Below, piece by piece: positions 28,852-38,488 of a stretch of DNA of 64,000 nt. Source of the stretch: CALARM01 sp964431735. GTDB lineage: Bacteria; Vulcanimicrobiota; SpSt-956; JAKJGF01. How positions within the stretch are numbered: position 1 is the stretch's first letter; each line of letters begins with the position of its first letter. The translations under genes were made by a program, and so were the position numbers. The notes beneath the pieces were generated by a model. It had not been told where the DNA came from. It saw nothing but the letters and a program-made list of their open reading frames with translations, and did no database searches. The stretch lies in NCBI GenBank assembly GCA_964431735.1, contig CAYSLJ010000003.1:21743-85742 (forward strand), read 5' to 3'.

Positions 28852-29338
28852 AGTATTTTCCTCCTTATACTACAGGGAACTGCATATAATTATACAACTT
28901 ATAAGAATTAAAGGCAATGATAAGATAGTGTTTTTTTACGACAGGTAAATTTACTTTTACTGGAAATTATAATTAATTTCATAAATCTATTAATTGATGA
29001 GGGTGATGAGTGATGGGTGATGGGTTAAGAAGAGCCAAAATCCAGTATCTGAGACATTTAATTAATTTTCATTTATATATAAAATTACCTGTCATTTTAA
29101 AACACAATCCAATGATAAAATGTTTTTATATCTTTTTCATTGATTTTTTTCATCTTTTAGACTATAATTTTTTAAAAGCTATATAATATAAAGCTTTTAT
29201 ATGAGAATCGTGACGCGTGACGGGAGGAATAGATTCTCATTCTCAGTAATGAAACAGTTAAAAATTTGTCCGGGAAAATTAATCGGTACATATTACTACT
29301 GTTTTACCTGAAGTTATAATCAGAAAGAGGTATTAAAT
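28852..29338. other. Intergenic stretch upstream of the beta-flower gene
   Basis: AT-rich. It holds small heptamer runs at about 28998-29024 (GTGATGA, GTGATGG units) and 29209-29222 (GTGACGCGTGACGG), plus the promoter at 29140. No gene is recognised. Confidence 0.4.
29140..29168 (+). promoter_or_regulatory. Sigma-70-like promoter
   Basis: TTGATT at 29140-29145 and TATAAT at 29163-29168 have a 17-base spacer. The leader to the 29339 gene would be about 165 bases and would contain the GTGACGCGTGACGG repeat. Confidence 0.6.
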
Positions 29339-29818
29339 ATGAAAAACTATCTCACAATCTGTCTTATAACAGTATTACTATTCATGATTTCTTCTGCAGC
29401 AATGGCGGATTTTTTGCCCGGTATAATAACCATACAGGATAAAAATTCCCGTATTATCGGTTATATAACCAGTAATGGAGAAATAATGGACAGTGATTAC
29501 AATATGGTAGGCTTTATCAGAGAAGATGGAAGAATAGAAGGTTCCAATGCCTGCAGTATAGGTTATTTTGACGGAGGAAAATTCCATGATGAAAATTTCA
29601 ATCCCATAGGTTTTTTCAGGGGAAATCGCGTAGAAAATTCCAATTTTTCTCCTGTAGGTTATATTCAGGAAGGAAGAATTGAAACGAGAGACTACCAGAC
29701 AGCAGGTTATTTTACAGGTAATACAGGCGGTAAAGACTGGATTATTGCAGCATTCTGTATTTATTATACAGATATGTTTCGCCATACTGATATAGAAAAA
29801 AATCAGATAAAAAAGTAA
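29339..29818 (+). CDS. Exported five-fold beta-flower-like repeat protein
   Basis: 159 residues with a signal peptide (MKNYLTICLITVLLFMISSAAMA). The mature part is about five repeats of 17-20 residues with the pattern IGY-I-x-x-G-x-I-x-D-x-N: IIGYITSNGEIMDSDYN, MVGFIREDGRIEGSN, SIGYFDGGKFHDENFN, PIGFFRGNRVENSNFS, PVGYIQEGRIETRDY. This matches the small proteins annotated as 5-fold beta-flower, whose function is unknown. GAAAGAGG lies before the ATG. It would act outside the cytoplasmic membrane. Confidence 0.75.
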   Translation: MKNYLTICLITVLLFMISSAAMADFLPGIITIQDKNSRIIGYITSNGEIMDSDYNMVGFIREDGRIEGSNACSIGYFDGGKFHDENFNPIGFFRGNRVENSNFSPVGYIQEGRIETRDYQTAGYFTGNTGGKDWIIAAFCIYYTDMFRHTDIEKNQIKK

Positions 29819-29956
29819 GACTTTAAACGAAGGGAAAAAAATTAAGAAATTGTAAGGAAATAACTACATCATATTTACAGTTTAAATCGTGACACATAAC
29901 GTGTGACCCGAGGAAAGAGACAATTAATAAAATTTTATTGCGAAGATAAAAAAGAA

Positions 29957-30658
29957 ATGCAGATGAATGAGTATATAAAATTTCTCAAAGAAGGTAACTG
30001 TCAGGAAAGGCTGAATGCAGCAAAAAAACTCGGAGAACTGAAATACAATAATGCTGCAGAAGCACTTGTATTATCTCTTATGGACAGAGACCTGTCTGTA
30101 AGAAGGGCTTCCTGGACTGCCCTTGAACATATGGAACAGAAATCGGTCAATAACATTATAAAAAAATATACATCAACTCTTTCTTCATTTTTTATAGATG
30201 AGCTGAAGAACAGTTACTGGCCTGTAAGAAGTTTTGCTGCAAGAATTCTCGGAAAAATCAGGGAAAGAACGGCAATTGTGCCATTACTGCAGGCGCTTGA
30301 TGACAGAGAAGGTTATGTGAGATATTTTGCAGTAGAAGCGCTGGGGAAATCAGGAGAACCATATGTACTGCCATATATGGTACAATCTCTCATTGATGAT
30401 CTCGGCAATACCAGAGCCTATGTAGCAGATTCCATAAAATATCTCATCCTTAATCTTCCTGATAATATAACACCTGAAGATTTAATGTTCCTGGAAGAAA
30501 CCCTGAAAAAAATAAAAGAACATAATGGTCCTGAAGAACTTTCAAAACTCTTTGAAAAAATAATTGAAGAGAAGAAAACGGAAAAAGTAAAGGATTTTGT
30601 AATAATAAAAGATAATTACCCGGAAGACAGGCAGGTGGAAATAATCTGTACAGGTTAA
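29957..30658 (+). CDS. HEAT-repeat protein
   Basis: 233 residues from the ATG at 29957. An in-frame GTG at 29903 would add 18 residues encoded by repeat DNA and is less likely. Several HEAT/PBS-lyase-type helical repeats are seen: ERLNAAKKLGELKYNNAAEAL, MDRDLSVRRASWTALEHM, SYWPVRSFAARILGKIRERTAIVPLLQAL and DREGYVRYFAVEALGKSG. Such proteins are usually protein-interaction scaffolds. No catalytic motif is seen. The stop is 4 bases before pdxA, so the two are likely cotranscribed. Confidence 0.82.
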   Translation: MQMNEYIKFLKEGNCQERLNAAKKLGELKYNNAAEALVLSLMDRDLSVRRASWTALEHMEQKSVNNIIKKYTSTLSSFFIDELKNSYWPVRSFAARILGKIRERTAIVPLLQALDDREGYVRYFAVEALGKSGEPYVLPYMVQSLIDDLGNTRAYVADSIKYLILNLPDNITPEDLMFLEETLKKIKEHNGPEELSKLFEKIIEEKKTEKVKDFVIIKDNYPEDRQVEIICTG

Positions 30659-30662
30659 ACAT

Positions 30663-31688
30663 ATGAAAAAAATACCTTATATTCTGATAAGCACGGGAGA
30701 TCCTGCAGGAGTAGGGCCGGAAATAACTATTAAAACCATCAGATCTTTTGTAACATCAAAGGTGAAGATTATTCCTGCAGGAGATTTTAATATTTTGAAG
30801 GAAGCGAATGCACTATGTGGAAATTCTCATGCATTTCCTCTTGTAAAATTGAATTCCCTTGATGATATTAACGACATATCTTCAAACAATGAAATTTTAC
30901 ATATACCCTTACCGTCTGAAATACAGAAGAGACAGGTTTCGGCAGAATCAGGTGAATATACGTACAATATGCTCAAAACCTGTTCATCGCTATGTTTAAA
31001 AGGTCTTGCTTCTGCCATGGTAACAGGGCCGATAAACAAAGAAGCTCTGAAAATGGCAGGTTATGAAGGAGGACATACAGAAATACTTAAAGATTTTGCA
31101 GGTATAACTTCTATAGACACAATCTTCTGCATAGAAAATTTGAAGATCTTTTTTTTATCAAGACATATGTCTCTGAAAGACGCAATTTCACTTGTAAAAA
31201 AAGAAAATCTACTCAAAGCCATGATAAATATAGACAATCAGATGAAAAATCTGGGTTATAAAAAACCTCTTATAGGTCTTCCCGGCCTTAATCCCCACAG
31301 CAGTGACGGAGGACTCTTCGGAAGAGAGGAAATAGAAGAAATGATACCTGCCGTAAGAGAAGCACGACAGAAGGGCATCAACGTAGAAGGTCCTGTAGGG
31401 GCAGATTCCATATATCATCTGGGAATAAAAGGAAAATTTGACGCCATACTTTCTCTCTATCATGATCAGGGACATATAGCTTCTAAAACCTATGATTTTT
31501 ATAAAACAGTTACAATGACGGCAGGATTACCATATATAAGAACATCGGTGGATCACGGAACAGGTTTTGATATAGCATGGAAAGGTAAAGCAAATCAGGA
31601 AAGCCTCATAAAAGCAGTAGAACTTGCCGTAGATCTGGTAAGGAAAAAAGAAAAGCCCGTATATACGAAATATCATTGTGATGCATGA
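30663..31688 (+). CDS. pdxA: 4-phospho-hydroxythreonine dehydrogenase family protein (PdxA or PdxA2)
   Basis: 341 residues. The NAD-dependent dehydrogenase fold of this family is clear: STGDPAGVGPEI at the N-terminus, TGPINKEALKMAGY, GGHTEIL, metal-site GLNPHSSDGGLFGREE, GPVGADSIYHLG, LYHDQGHIASK and SVDHGTGFDIAWKG. PdxA makes the 3-amino-1-hydroxyacetone phosphate used in pyridoxal phosphate synthesis. The related PdxA2 acts on four-carbon acid phosphates. The SVDHGTG form is closer to what I recall for PdxA2-type proteins, so the pathway is not certain. No pdxJ is in the window. Confidence 0.88.
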   Translation: MKKIPYILISTGDPAGVGPEITIKTIRSFVTSKVKIIPAGDFNILKEANALCGNSHAFPLVKLNSLDDINDISSNNEILHIPLPSEIQKRQVSAESGEYTYNMLKTCSSLCLKGLASAMVTGPINKEALKMAGYEGGHTEILKDFAGITSIDTIFCIENLKIFFLSRHMSLKDAISLVKKENLLKAMINIDNQMKNLGYKKPLIGLPGLNPHSSDGGLFGREEIEEMIPAVREARQKGINVEGPVGADSIYHLGIKGKFDAILSLYHDQGHIASKTYDFYKTVTMTAGLPYIRTSVDHGTGFDIAWKGKANQESLIKAVELAVDLVRKKEKPVYTKYHCDA

Positions 31689-31698
31689 GAATACCCTG

Positions 31699-31727
31699 TT
31701 GAATCATATTATATGAAATGGTATAAT
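31699..31727 (+). promoter_or_regulatory. Sigma-70-like promoter for the micro-ORF/flavoprotein pair
   Basis: TTGAAT at 31699-31704 and TATAAT at 31722-31727 are 17 bases apart. They lie 22 bases upstream of the 29-residue ORF. Confidence 0.7.
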
Positions 31728-31748
31728 GGTTGAGAGGAAGCGGGAAAT

Positions 31749-31838
31749 ATGAAATGTGCTATAAAAGCTTTTGAATTATCCCCAGGAATTCAGGCTGAAG
31801 TTGCAAAAAAATTATGTAAATTATTTAATCTGCCATGA
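31749..31838 (+). CDS. 29-residue ORF translationally coupled to the flavoprotein gene
   Basis: The ATG at 31749 has a good ribosome site (GAGAGGAAGCGGG) behind a clear promoter. The frame reads MKCAIKAFELSPGIQAEVAK and ends LCKLFNLP. Its TGA overlaps the ATG of the next gene as ATGA at 31835-31838. The downstream gene has no other ribosome site, so its translation probably depends on this frame. It may be a leader peptide or a very small protein with two Cys. Confidence 0.6.
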   Translation: MKCAIKAFELSPGIQAEVAKKLCKLFNLP

Positions 31839-32503
31839 ATGTAAAAATACTTGCACTCACAGGAACCAGAAGGAAATGCGGAAATTCCGATATACTGACA
31901 GATAAAGCTCTGGAAGGGGCAGAAGGGTCAGTTATAGAAAAAATATATCTTAAAGATTTGCATATAAAACCATGTAAGGGCTGTCTCCGGTGTAATCTGC
32001 TCGGATATTGTTCAATAAAAAATGATGATTTTAATTGTTTCAGAGATAAATTTCTTGAAAGCGACTCTATCATAATATCGGCTCCTGTCTATTATCATTC
32101 CATACCGGGTGAGTTAAAAGTTCTTCTGGACAGATTTCGCTCTACCTTCCATGTGAAAATGACTCCTGAAAAACTCATATATACTTCCAGATATGATATT
32201 GAAACAAAAAAATTCCTTTTTATTCTGACACTGGGACACCCGAAGGAACATGACGCCATTCCTGCCATAGAAGCACTGAACCTTTTTGCATCCATGACAT
32301 GTAAAAATCCTGTCATAATAAAACCCGTCATAGCAACCTTCCTTGCCATGCCGGGTCAGATAACGGCGTCTAAAGAAAAACTCCGTCATATGTTTACCAG
32401 AATAAATATTCCCCCTGAATTTGTAGATGAAAAATACGAAGAGTACCGGCTATTTTTAAAAGATGCTTATAATGGTGGGAAAACAGTGAGTCGTGAAAAG
32501 TGA
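31835..32503 (+). CDS. Iron-sulfur flavoprotein / NADPH-dependent FMN reductase family
   Basis: 222 residues. The flavodoxin-like FMN site is visible as LALTGTRRKCGNSDIL, followed by the compact Cys motif PCKGCLRCNLLGYCSIKDD-like (Cys-x2-Cys-x2-Cys-x5-Cys) that binds a 4Fe-4S cluster in iron-sulfur flavoproteins, then APVYYHSIPGELKVLLDRF. Homologues pass electrons or reduce oxygen species and quinones in anaerobes. Translation is coupled to the 29-residue ORF. The C-terminal VSREK and the stop come from GTGAGTC-GTGAAAA heptamers. Confidence 0.87.
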   Translation: MNVKILALTGTRRKCGNSDILTDKALEGAEGSVIEKIYLKDLHIKPCKGCLRCNLLGYCSIKNDDFNCFRDKFLESDSIIISAPVYYHSIPGELKVLLDRFRSTFHVKMTPEKLIYTSRYDIETKKFLFILTLGHPKEHDAIPAIEALNLFASMTCKNPVIIKPVIATFLAMPGQITASKEKLRHMFTRINIPPEFVDEKYEEYRLFLKDAYNGGKTVSREK

Positions 32504-32580
32504 ATAGTAAGCAGAGACAAACCTGTCCGCCCGGTACTGTTGAAAATACGTATCACCTGTCACAGGTTACGCTTATAACA
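32482..32580. repeat. Heptamer block before the large kinase
   Basis: GTGAGTC, GTGAAAA and GTGAATA units overlap the flavoprotein end. Then come a degenerate CTGTCCGCCCGG palindrome half and a CACCTGTCACAGG inverted repeat. Confidence 0.65.
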
Positions 32581-32679
32581 CATCATAAATTCACTTACAC
32601 GTTATTTTATGGTAAAATATGTAAATAAAAATTTATCAGTAATCACCGGTTGTTGATCACTGTAAAAGGGAGGATTATT

Positions 32680-35600
32680 GTGGATAAATATAAAAGCCCT
32701 CATGAAAAAATCAAAAGTGAAGCAGATACACTTCTGGAAACACATAATGAAGAAATAACAGATAAAAAAAATTTTTCAGAAACTTTATGGTCAAAAGGTC
32801 AGATTGTAGATAATCTTTACAGGGTAGAACATATTCTTCATGGCGGTATGGGAATTATATATGTTATAGAACACCTTAAATGGGGTATAAAACTCGTTGT
32901 AAAATCTCCCATATCGGGCTTTTCAGAAGAGGAACATAAGAAACGTTTCATCAGAGAAGCAGAAACATGGGTTGAACTGGGGAAACATCCTAATATTGCC
33001 ACAGCTTACTATGTAAGAGATCTCCATGGAATACCTGGCATTTTTATAGAATATGCAGACGGAGGCTCTCTTACAGAGTACCTGAAAAAAAATACTGTAA
33101 GAACTTTACCTGAAATACTGGACATTGCCATTCAATTCTCCGAAGGCATCAGGTATGCCCATAAAAAGGGGCTCGTACATCGTGACATCAAGCCCGATAA
33201 TATCCTTCTGATGAAAGACGGAACTGCCAAAATTACAGATTTCGGCCTCGTAAAAACAAAAGATAAAATAGATATGGGAGAGACATTAAAAAATATAGAA
33301 TGTCCCTCTGAAATATCACGGGATGAATGGCATACAATGACTCATGGTTATGCCATGGGTACACCTCCTTATATGGCACCTGAACAGTGGACTGAAGCAG
33401 ACAGAGCAGATAAAAGGGCAGATATATATTCCTTCGGTATCATGTTATTTGAAATGATCTGCGGAAGAAGACCCTTTATAAAAGATCATAACAGTGTGGA
33501 ACATCCGTTGCTTGTATACCAGATGATGCACAGATTCAATACACCGCCTGACCCGGCAGAATACAGAAAAGATATCCCTGTAAAACTGAAAAATCTCATA
33601 TTGAAGTGTCTTGAAAAAAAGCCTGAAGATCGTTATAAATTCTTTGAAGAAATACTCGATGAACTGCTTATGATTTACAGTGAGTTAACAGGAAAAGATT
33701 ATGCAAGGAAAATGCCCGGAGAAGCACAGCTTAAATCTGAGGATCTGAATAACCGTGCTCTTTCCTATCTTGACCTAGGTAAAAAAGAGGAAGCAATAAA
33801 ACTGTTTGAAGAAGCAATAAAACTTGATCCTCATTCTATTTATGCAAATATAAATCTCATCATGCTCGTCTCGGAAAATAATCTGGACACTTATGAAAAT
33901 ATTCTACTCAGGTTCAAAACAGTAAGGGAAGGGAATAGAGGAAACCCTCTCCCCTTTTATTACGAAGCAATCTATGAACTGGAATACGGGAATACGCAGA
34001 AAAGTCTTTCTCTTATTTCACAGGCTATTGAACTGGAAAAATCAAATCCTGTATTCTGGAATATAAAAGGAGTGACTCTCTTTAATCTGATGAAATACAG
34101 GGAAGCTTCGGAAGCATTTAAAATGTCTTTAGAGCTTGATAAAGAAAACAAAGAAGGTATGAGAAATTACGGTGCCTCTCTCTACCATCTTCGTAAATAC
34201 AGGGAAAGCTGTGATGAACTAGGTAAAGTAATGGATATGTATGAAGATGATCTTGATTTAAAGGCAGATCTATCGGTTGCTCTCACAGGTACGGGAGAAT
34301 TAAAAAAATCTCTTTCAGCTCTTGACGAAATCCTTGAAAAAGATATAAATTCCATCAAAGGAAATCTCTACAAAGGAGAATTACTTGCAGGCATAAACAA
34401 ATATATCCCTACATTTACCGCTCCTGGAGTAAAAGAATGTGAAGGATATCTGAAAAAAGCTTTTACTCTTGCCCCTCATGTACCCAGAATAATGGGAAGT
34501 TACAGAGAATATACTGTTAAAGAATCTCTTCCCGCACCTACTGCCACACCTTCTGAAGAAAAAATCCTGGAAAGAGAAAAACCTCTTCTGATAATTGAAC
34601 CGGGAGAAATAAAGATTTTTCACAGCTCAGGAGGAAAAATAAAAAAGGTCTGTTTTTTAACAGAAAGTCAGATCTTAAGCGCAAATACTGACAGTCTTAT
34701 AGAATTATGGGATATCAGTTCGGGGAAAACCGTAAAAAAATTCTACGAAGACTCCTCTTATATGAAATTCGAAGTCTTTGACATAAGTGTATCACCATGT
34801 AAAAAATATATAATATCAGCCCATGGAGACGGAAAAATAAGAAAATGGGACATAGAAAAAGGAGAACTGTCAGACACATTTACAGGTGAAACAATAATAA
34901 GAAGTGTAGATATTTCTTCTGACGGGAAATTAATAGCTTCTGCCGGTAATGACGGCATACTCGGCATATGGGAAGCAGAGACAGGGGTATGTATAAAAAA
35001 CATAAATAACGAAGGGGGAATTATATTCTGTGCAAAGTTTTCTCCTGATGGTACATATATAGCAACAGGAAATCAGAACGGATCAATTAAATTATGGAAC
35101 AGGACAGGACAGTTATATAAAACCATATCAGGCCATAAAGGCTCAGTATTAAGTCTCTCTTTCAGTTATGACGGAAAATATATCCTGTCAGGAAGTGAAG
35201 ATAAAACAGTAAAGATATGGGATATAGTAAAAGAATCTTCTATAATGACTTTCACTGGCCATAATTCTCAAATAGAGACAGTTGATTTCTCGCCTTCCGG
35301 ACTCTACTGTATTTCAGGTAGCGGAGACGGAACCATAAAAATATGGGACACAGATAAAGGCTCATGTGCAAGAACCCTTTCAGTACACAGCCTTGCCGTA
35401 ACAGGAATAAAATTCTCCAGTAACGGTTCTTCCATAGTTACAGGCAGTTTTGATAAAACAGTAACATTTATACCTGTTCCTATGAAAAGTGAGAAAACCT
35501 TCACAGGCAGCTATAAAAAAGAATATCTGATAGTAAAACCCAGAACAGTAGAAGAAACCTTTAAAGATGAAGAAATTTTTCAGGGACTTATAGAAAAAGG

Positions 35601-37755
35601 AGAAAAACATCTTAAAGAATGGGACTGGCAGAGGGCATATAATCTATTCAGGGAAGCACAGAACATAGCCGGTTACGGGAAAGACAGACTTATTCTGAAC
35701 TGTATTCACAGAGCAGGCACAGGAGGGATAAGAGAAGGTATAAAAAGTATATGGCTTCAGAAGAGTTATTCGGAAGAACATAGCGGTGGAATAACCTCTG
35801 TAGATATGGATGAAAAAGAGAAAATAATCATATGGGGCAATAAAAACGGAACAGTGAAGGTAATAGATAAGGGAAAAACCATCGCTGCCGGAAGCCAGGA
35901 AATTTTTGCTCTTAAATTCCTGAAAAATTCAGGAGAGATTCTAACGGCAGGAAATGATAAATCGATAAAACAATGGGACAGAGAAAGGGGAACATGTATA
36001 AAAACTGTTACGGAAAATCTGGACTTTAAATCTATTGACATTTCATACGGAGGAAATTATATAGTAACAGGCGGAGGCCTTACAGATAACAGTGTTAAAA
36101 TATATGACATGGAGAAAGGAGAATTTATAAGAACCTTTCAGGGACATATTTCTGCAGTAGAAGCTGTTAAAATCTCAAGAGATAATAAGGTTGTACTGTC
36201 AGGCAGTGATGATAAAACACTGAAGCTCTGGGATATAAATTCAGGAAAATGCATCAGAAATTTCACGGGTCATGTCTTTTCCGTTACTTCCTGCGACATA
36301 TCACCTGACGGCAAAACAATCCTTTCAGGCAGCCAGGATAAGACAGTAAGGCTCTGGGATAAAGAGAGAGAAAAATCCATTCATGTACTCAAAGGGCATG
36401 AAGGCGAAATAACAAAAGTAGCCTTTTCTCCTGACGGACGTTTCATAATTTCTGCCGGTAAAGACAGTACCATAAGATTATGGAATAAAGAAACAGGAGA
36501 CTGTCTGAAAATCTTACAGGAACATAAAGATGAAGTAAGAGATATAAAATTTTCTTCAGACAGCAGATATATTATATCAGCCGGCCTGGACGGCACAGTA
36601 AAAATCTTTGAAATAGACTGGAATTATTCATTTCCTGAAGACACTAAACCTTTGCCGGCAGAAGCGCCGGAAACTGTCTTTATAGAACCGAAGATTGACA
36701 TTGAACATAAAGAAGAGTTTGTTCCTGACAGTGACCAATATTTAATAGAAACGAGAACAGAAAAAAATTTATACAACCGGTTAAAAGTCCTTTTATTCAT
36801 ACCGGCAGTGCTCCTGATAGCACTTGTCATATATATGGTCGTTCAGATGTCTTCGGAGAAACCTAAAGTACAGAAACTTGCAAAAGAAATTCTGAGTCAG
36901 AATCCTAAAGATAAGAATTTTACCACTATGTTATTTGCCGGAGAATCAAATAATAATATAAAAGCTCTATTAAAAACAGGACACACAGGGATTGACGTTC
37001 TTATAGAAGACGGGCTCGTAGATCCGCCTTTTATTGAACTCAATACATATACAGTCCAGAGGCTGTCTTCAGCAATCGGATGGTTTACGATTGATGATAA
37101 AACCCTGGACAAGTTAAAAAATGAACTTCCTGAACAGGAAAAAATAAAATATCTGGAATCTTTAAAAAATAGAAAATTTGTCGATAATGATTTCAGAAGA
37201 GAACTTAAAAATTTATCTTTCAGTAACATGGATATCATGATAATCATGGATCAATGTGGTAAAATCGATGAAAAAAAGCTGAAAAAACTGGAAGATTTAA
37301 TGGATAAAGGCTTCAGAAGAAAAGATTTGATAAATAAATTAAAAAGGAAGGGATTTACCGATAAAGAAGCGGGGCTGATTGCAGATTGTGCATCTGAAGA
37401 TATAGATTATATAAAAGTGAATGCCATGGGAATTCTTACGCAGTTTGACGATAAAGCATATGTAAGGCAAAAAGCCTGTAAAGAATTCATAAAACTCCTG
37501 TCAGGTAAAGAATCCTATATCCGTATTTCAGCGGCCCAGGCCCTTGCCGATACAGGTGCAACGGAAGCACTGAATGACATAAAAAGAGCTCTTCTCAATG
37601 AGCCGGAAAAATGGAAAGCAGAATATAAAGAAGAAGGCTATTTTTACAGCGAGGAAGATTATGAAGATTATGATACTTACAAACCCTGGTCATGGGCAGA
37701 AGAGGAATATAAAGAGGCTATAAAGAGGCTGGAAGGGAAAAGCAGTGAGTCGTGA
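32680..37755 (+). CDS. Membrane Ser/Thr protein kinase with TPR, two WD40 propellers and C-terminal HEAT-like region
   Basis: 1691 residues from the GTG at 32680 (GGGAGG 7 bases upstream). Residues about 46-330 are a kinase: glycine loop HGGMGIIYV, catalytic HRDIKPDN near 166, DFG near 187, MAPEQW. TPR-like repeats fill about 350-600 (GKKEEAIKLFEEAIKLDP). A first WD40 set spans about 650-930 (SGSEDKTVKIWD) and a second about 1030-1310 (SGSQDKTVRLWD, SGSDDKTLKLWD). A membrane helix lies near 1368-1390 (LLFIPAVLLIALVIYMVV). The last 300 residues are helical, with HEAT-like VRQKACKEFIKLLSG. Kinase, TPR and propellers would thus be cytoplasmic and the tail outside. Substrates are unknown. The stop is in GTGAGTCGTGA. 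Confidence 0.93.
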   Translation: MDKYKSPHEKIKSEADTLLETHNEEITDKKNFSETLWSKGQIVDNLYRVEHILHGGMGIIYVIEHLKWGIKLVVKSPISGFSEEEHKKRFIREAETWVELGKHPNIATAYYVRDLHGIPGIFIEYADGGSLTEYLKKNTVRTLPEILDIAIQFSEGIRYAHKKGLVHRDIKPDNILLMKDGTAKITDFGLVKTKDKIDMGETLKNIECPSEISRDEWHTMTHGYAMGTPPYMAPEQWTEADRADKRADIYSFGIMLFEMICGRRPFIKDHNSVEHPLLVYQMMHRFNTPPDPAEYRKDIPVKLKNLILKCLEKKPEDRYKFFEEILDELLMIYSELTGKDYARKMPGEAQLKSEDLNNRALSYLDLGKKEEAIKLFEEAIKLDPHSIYANINLIMLVSENNLDTYENILLRFKTVREGNRGNPLPFYYEAIYELEYGNTQKSLSLISQAIELEKSNPVFWNIKGVTLFNLMKYREASEAFKMSLELDKENKEGMRNYGASLYHLRKYRESCDELGKVMDMYEDDLDLKADLSVALTGTGELKKSLSALDEILEKDINSIKGNLYKGELLAGINKYIPTFTAPGVKECEGYLKKAFTLAPHVPRIMGSYREYTVKESLPAPTATPSEEKILEREKPLLIIEPGEIKIFHSSGGKIKKVCFLTESQILSANTDSLIELWDISSGKTVKKFYEDSSYMKFEVFDISVSPCKKYIISAHGDGKIRKWDIEKGELSDTFTGETIIRSVDISSDGKLIASAGNDGILGIWEAETGVCIKNINNEGGIIFCAKFSPDGTYIATGNQNGSIKLWNRTGQLYKTISGHKGSVLSLSFSYDGKYILSGSEDKTVKIWDIVKESSIMTFTGHNSQIETVDFSPSGLYCISGSGDGTIKIWDTDKGSCARTLSVHSLAVTGIKFSSNGSSIVTGSFDKTVTFIPVPMKSEKTFTGSYKKEYLIVKPRTVEETFKDEEIFQGLIEKGEKHLKEWDWQRAYNLFREAQNIAGYGKDRLILNCIHRAGTGGIREGIKSIWLQKSYSEEHSGGITSVDMDEKEKIIIWGNKNGTVKVIDKGKTIAAGSQEIFALKFLKNSGEILTAGNDKSIKQWDRERGTCIKTVTENLDFKSIDISYGGNYIVTGGGLTDNSVKIYDMEKGEFIRTFQGHISAVEAVKISRDNKVVLSGSDDKTLKLWDINSGKCIRNFTGHVFSVTSCDISPDGKTILSGSQDKTVRLWDKEREKSIHVLKGHEGEITKVAFSPDGRFIISAGKDSTIRLWNKETGDCLKILQEHKDEVRDIKFSSDSRYIISAGLDGTVKIFEIDWNYSFPEDTKPLPAEAPETVFIEPKIDIEHKEEFVPDSDQYLIETRTEKNLYNRLKVLLFIPAVLLIALVIYMVVQMSSEKPKVQKLAKEILSQNPKDKNFTTMLFAGESNNNIKALLKTGHTGIDVLIEDGLVDPPFIELNTYTVQRLSSAIGWFTIDDKTLDKLKNELPEQEKIKYLESLKNRKFVDNDFRRELKNLSFSNMDIMIIMDQCGKIDEKKLKKLEDLMDKGFRRKDLINKLKRKGFTDKEAGLIADCASEDIDYIKVNAMGILTQFDDKAYVRQKACKEFIKLLSGKESYIRISAAQALADTGATEALNDIKRALLNEPEKWKAEYKEEGYFYSEEDYEDYDTYKPWSWAEEEYKEAIKRLEGKSSES

Positions 37756-37848
37756 GTGGTGAGAAATGAGAAGCATGGGCAAACCACTGTGTTTGCCTAA
37801 TATCCGGTGAAAACACGAACCACGCGTCACGTGTTACGCTTCCAAGGC
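37744..37848. repeat. Heptamer block after the large kinase
   Basis: GTGAGTC and GTGAGTG units, then a degenerate palindrome GGGCAAACCACTGTGTTTGCC at about 37777-37797, then GTCACGTGTTACGC. Confidence 0.75.
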
Positions 37849-37930
37849 TTTTTCGCCGGAAATAGTGAAATTTTCCGATTACTGTGGTATAATTTTAATG
37901 ATGAAGGGTAAAATAACGGAGGTATCTGGC

Positions 37931-38356
37931 ATGACTAAATATAAAATTTTCTTATGTATTTTTTCTTTATACCTTCTGACCACTATCTGTCTTTACGGAG
38001 CAGAAGAGAAAATAAAAATAGTAGTGGCAAAAACAGGAAAAAGTTTTTATAGCACAGGTATAACAGATGAAAAATGGAATGTCTGTGTACCTCTGAGAGA
38101 CATAATAAGTGCTATGGGAGATGTGACAATACAGTGGGAACCGGACGAAGGTGTGATTACGGCTGAGACGGACGATCACTGGTGCCAGATATGGATAGGT
38201 AAAAACAAGGCCACTGTTGACGGAGAATCAGTCTATCTTGCCACACCTCCTTTCAAATACAAAGGCCGTACCTTTGTTCCTGCCACATTTATAGGCGAAG
38301 CACTGGGAAAAGAAATAAAATGGAATTATAATAATAAAACTCTTACGATAAAGTAG
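37931..38356 (+). CDS. Exported copper-amine-oxidase N-terminal-like domain protein
   Basis: 141 residues from the ATG at 37931 (GGAGG 8 bases before). The longer frame upstream runs through a TATAAT box and is not used. A signal peptide (MTKYKIFLCIFSLYLLTTICLYG) is followed by one Cu_amine_oxidN1-type module: CVPLRDIISAMG, IQWEPDEGVITAE, ATPPFKYKGRTFVPATFIGEALG, IKWNYNNKTLTI. These modules occur on surface proteins of Gram-positive and candidate-phylum bacteria and probably bind cell-wall or extracellular ligands. The name does not imply oxidase activity. Confidence 0.85.
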   Translation: MTKYKIFLCIFSLYLLTTICLYGAEEKIKIVVAKTGKSFYSTGITDEKWNVCVPLRDIISAMGDVTIQWEPDEGVITAETDDHWCQIWIGKNKATVDGESVYLATPPFKYKGRTFVPATFIGEALGKEIKWNYNNKTLTIK

Positions 38357-38488
38357 GGAAAAGTAGTGAGTCGTGAGTGGTGAAAAGTAGTGAGTCGTGA
38401 AAAAGTGTATCCTACGCATCATGCATCACGGGCACAGAAAGGTTGATCATTCACGCGTCACGCGTCACGCGTCACGCGTCACGATTCT
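38357..38488. repeat. Heptamer block before the HicB-like gene
   Basis: Long run: GTGAGTC, GTGAGTG, GTGAAAA, GTGAGTC, GCATCAC and then five perfect GTCACGC units ending 4 bases before the ATG at 38489, which has no normal ribosome site. Confidence 0.85.
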
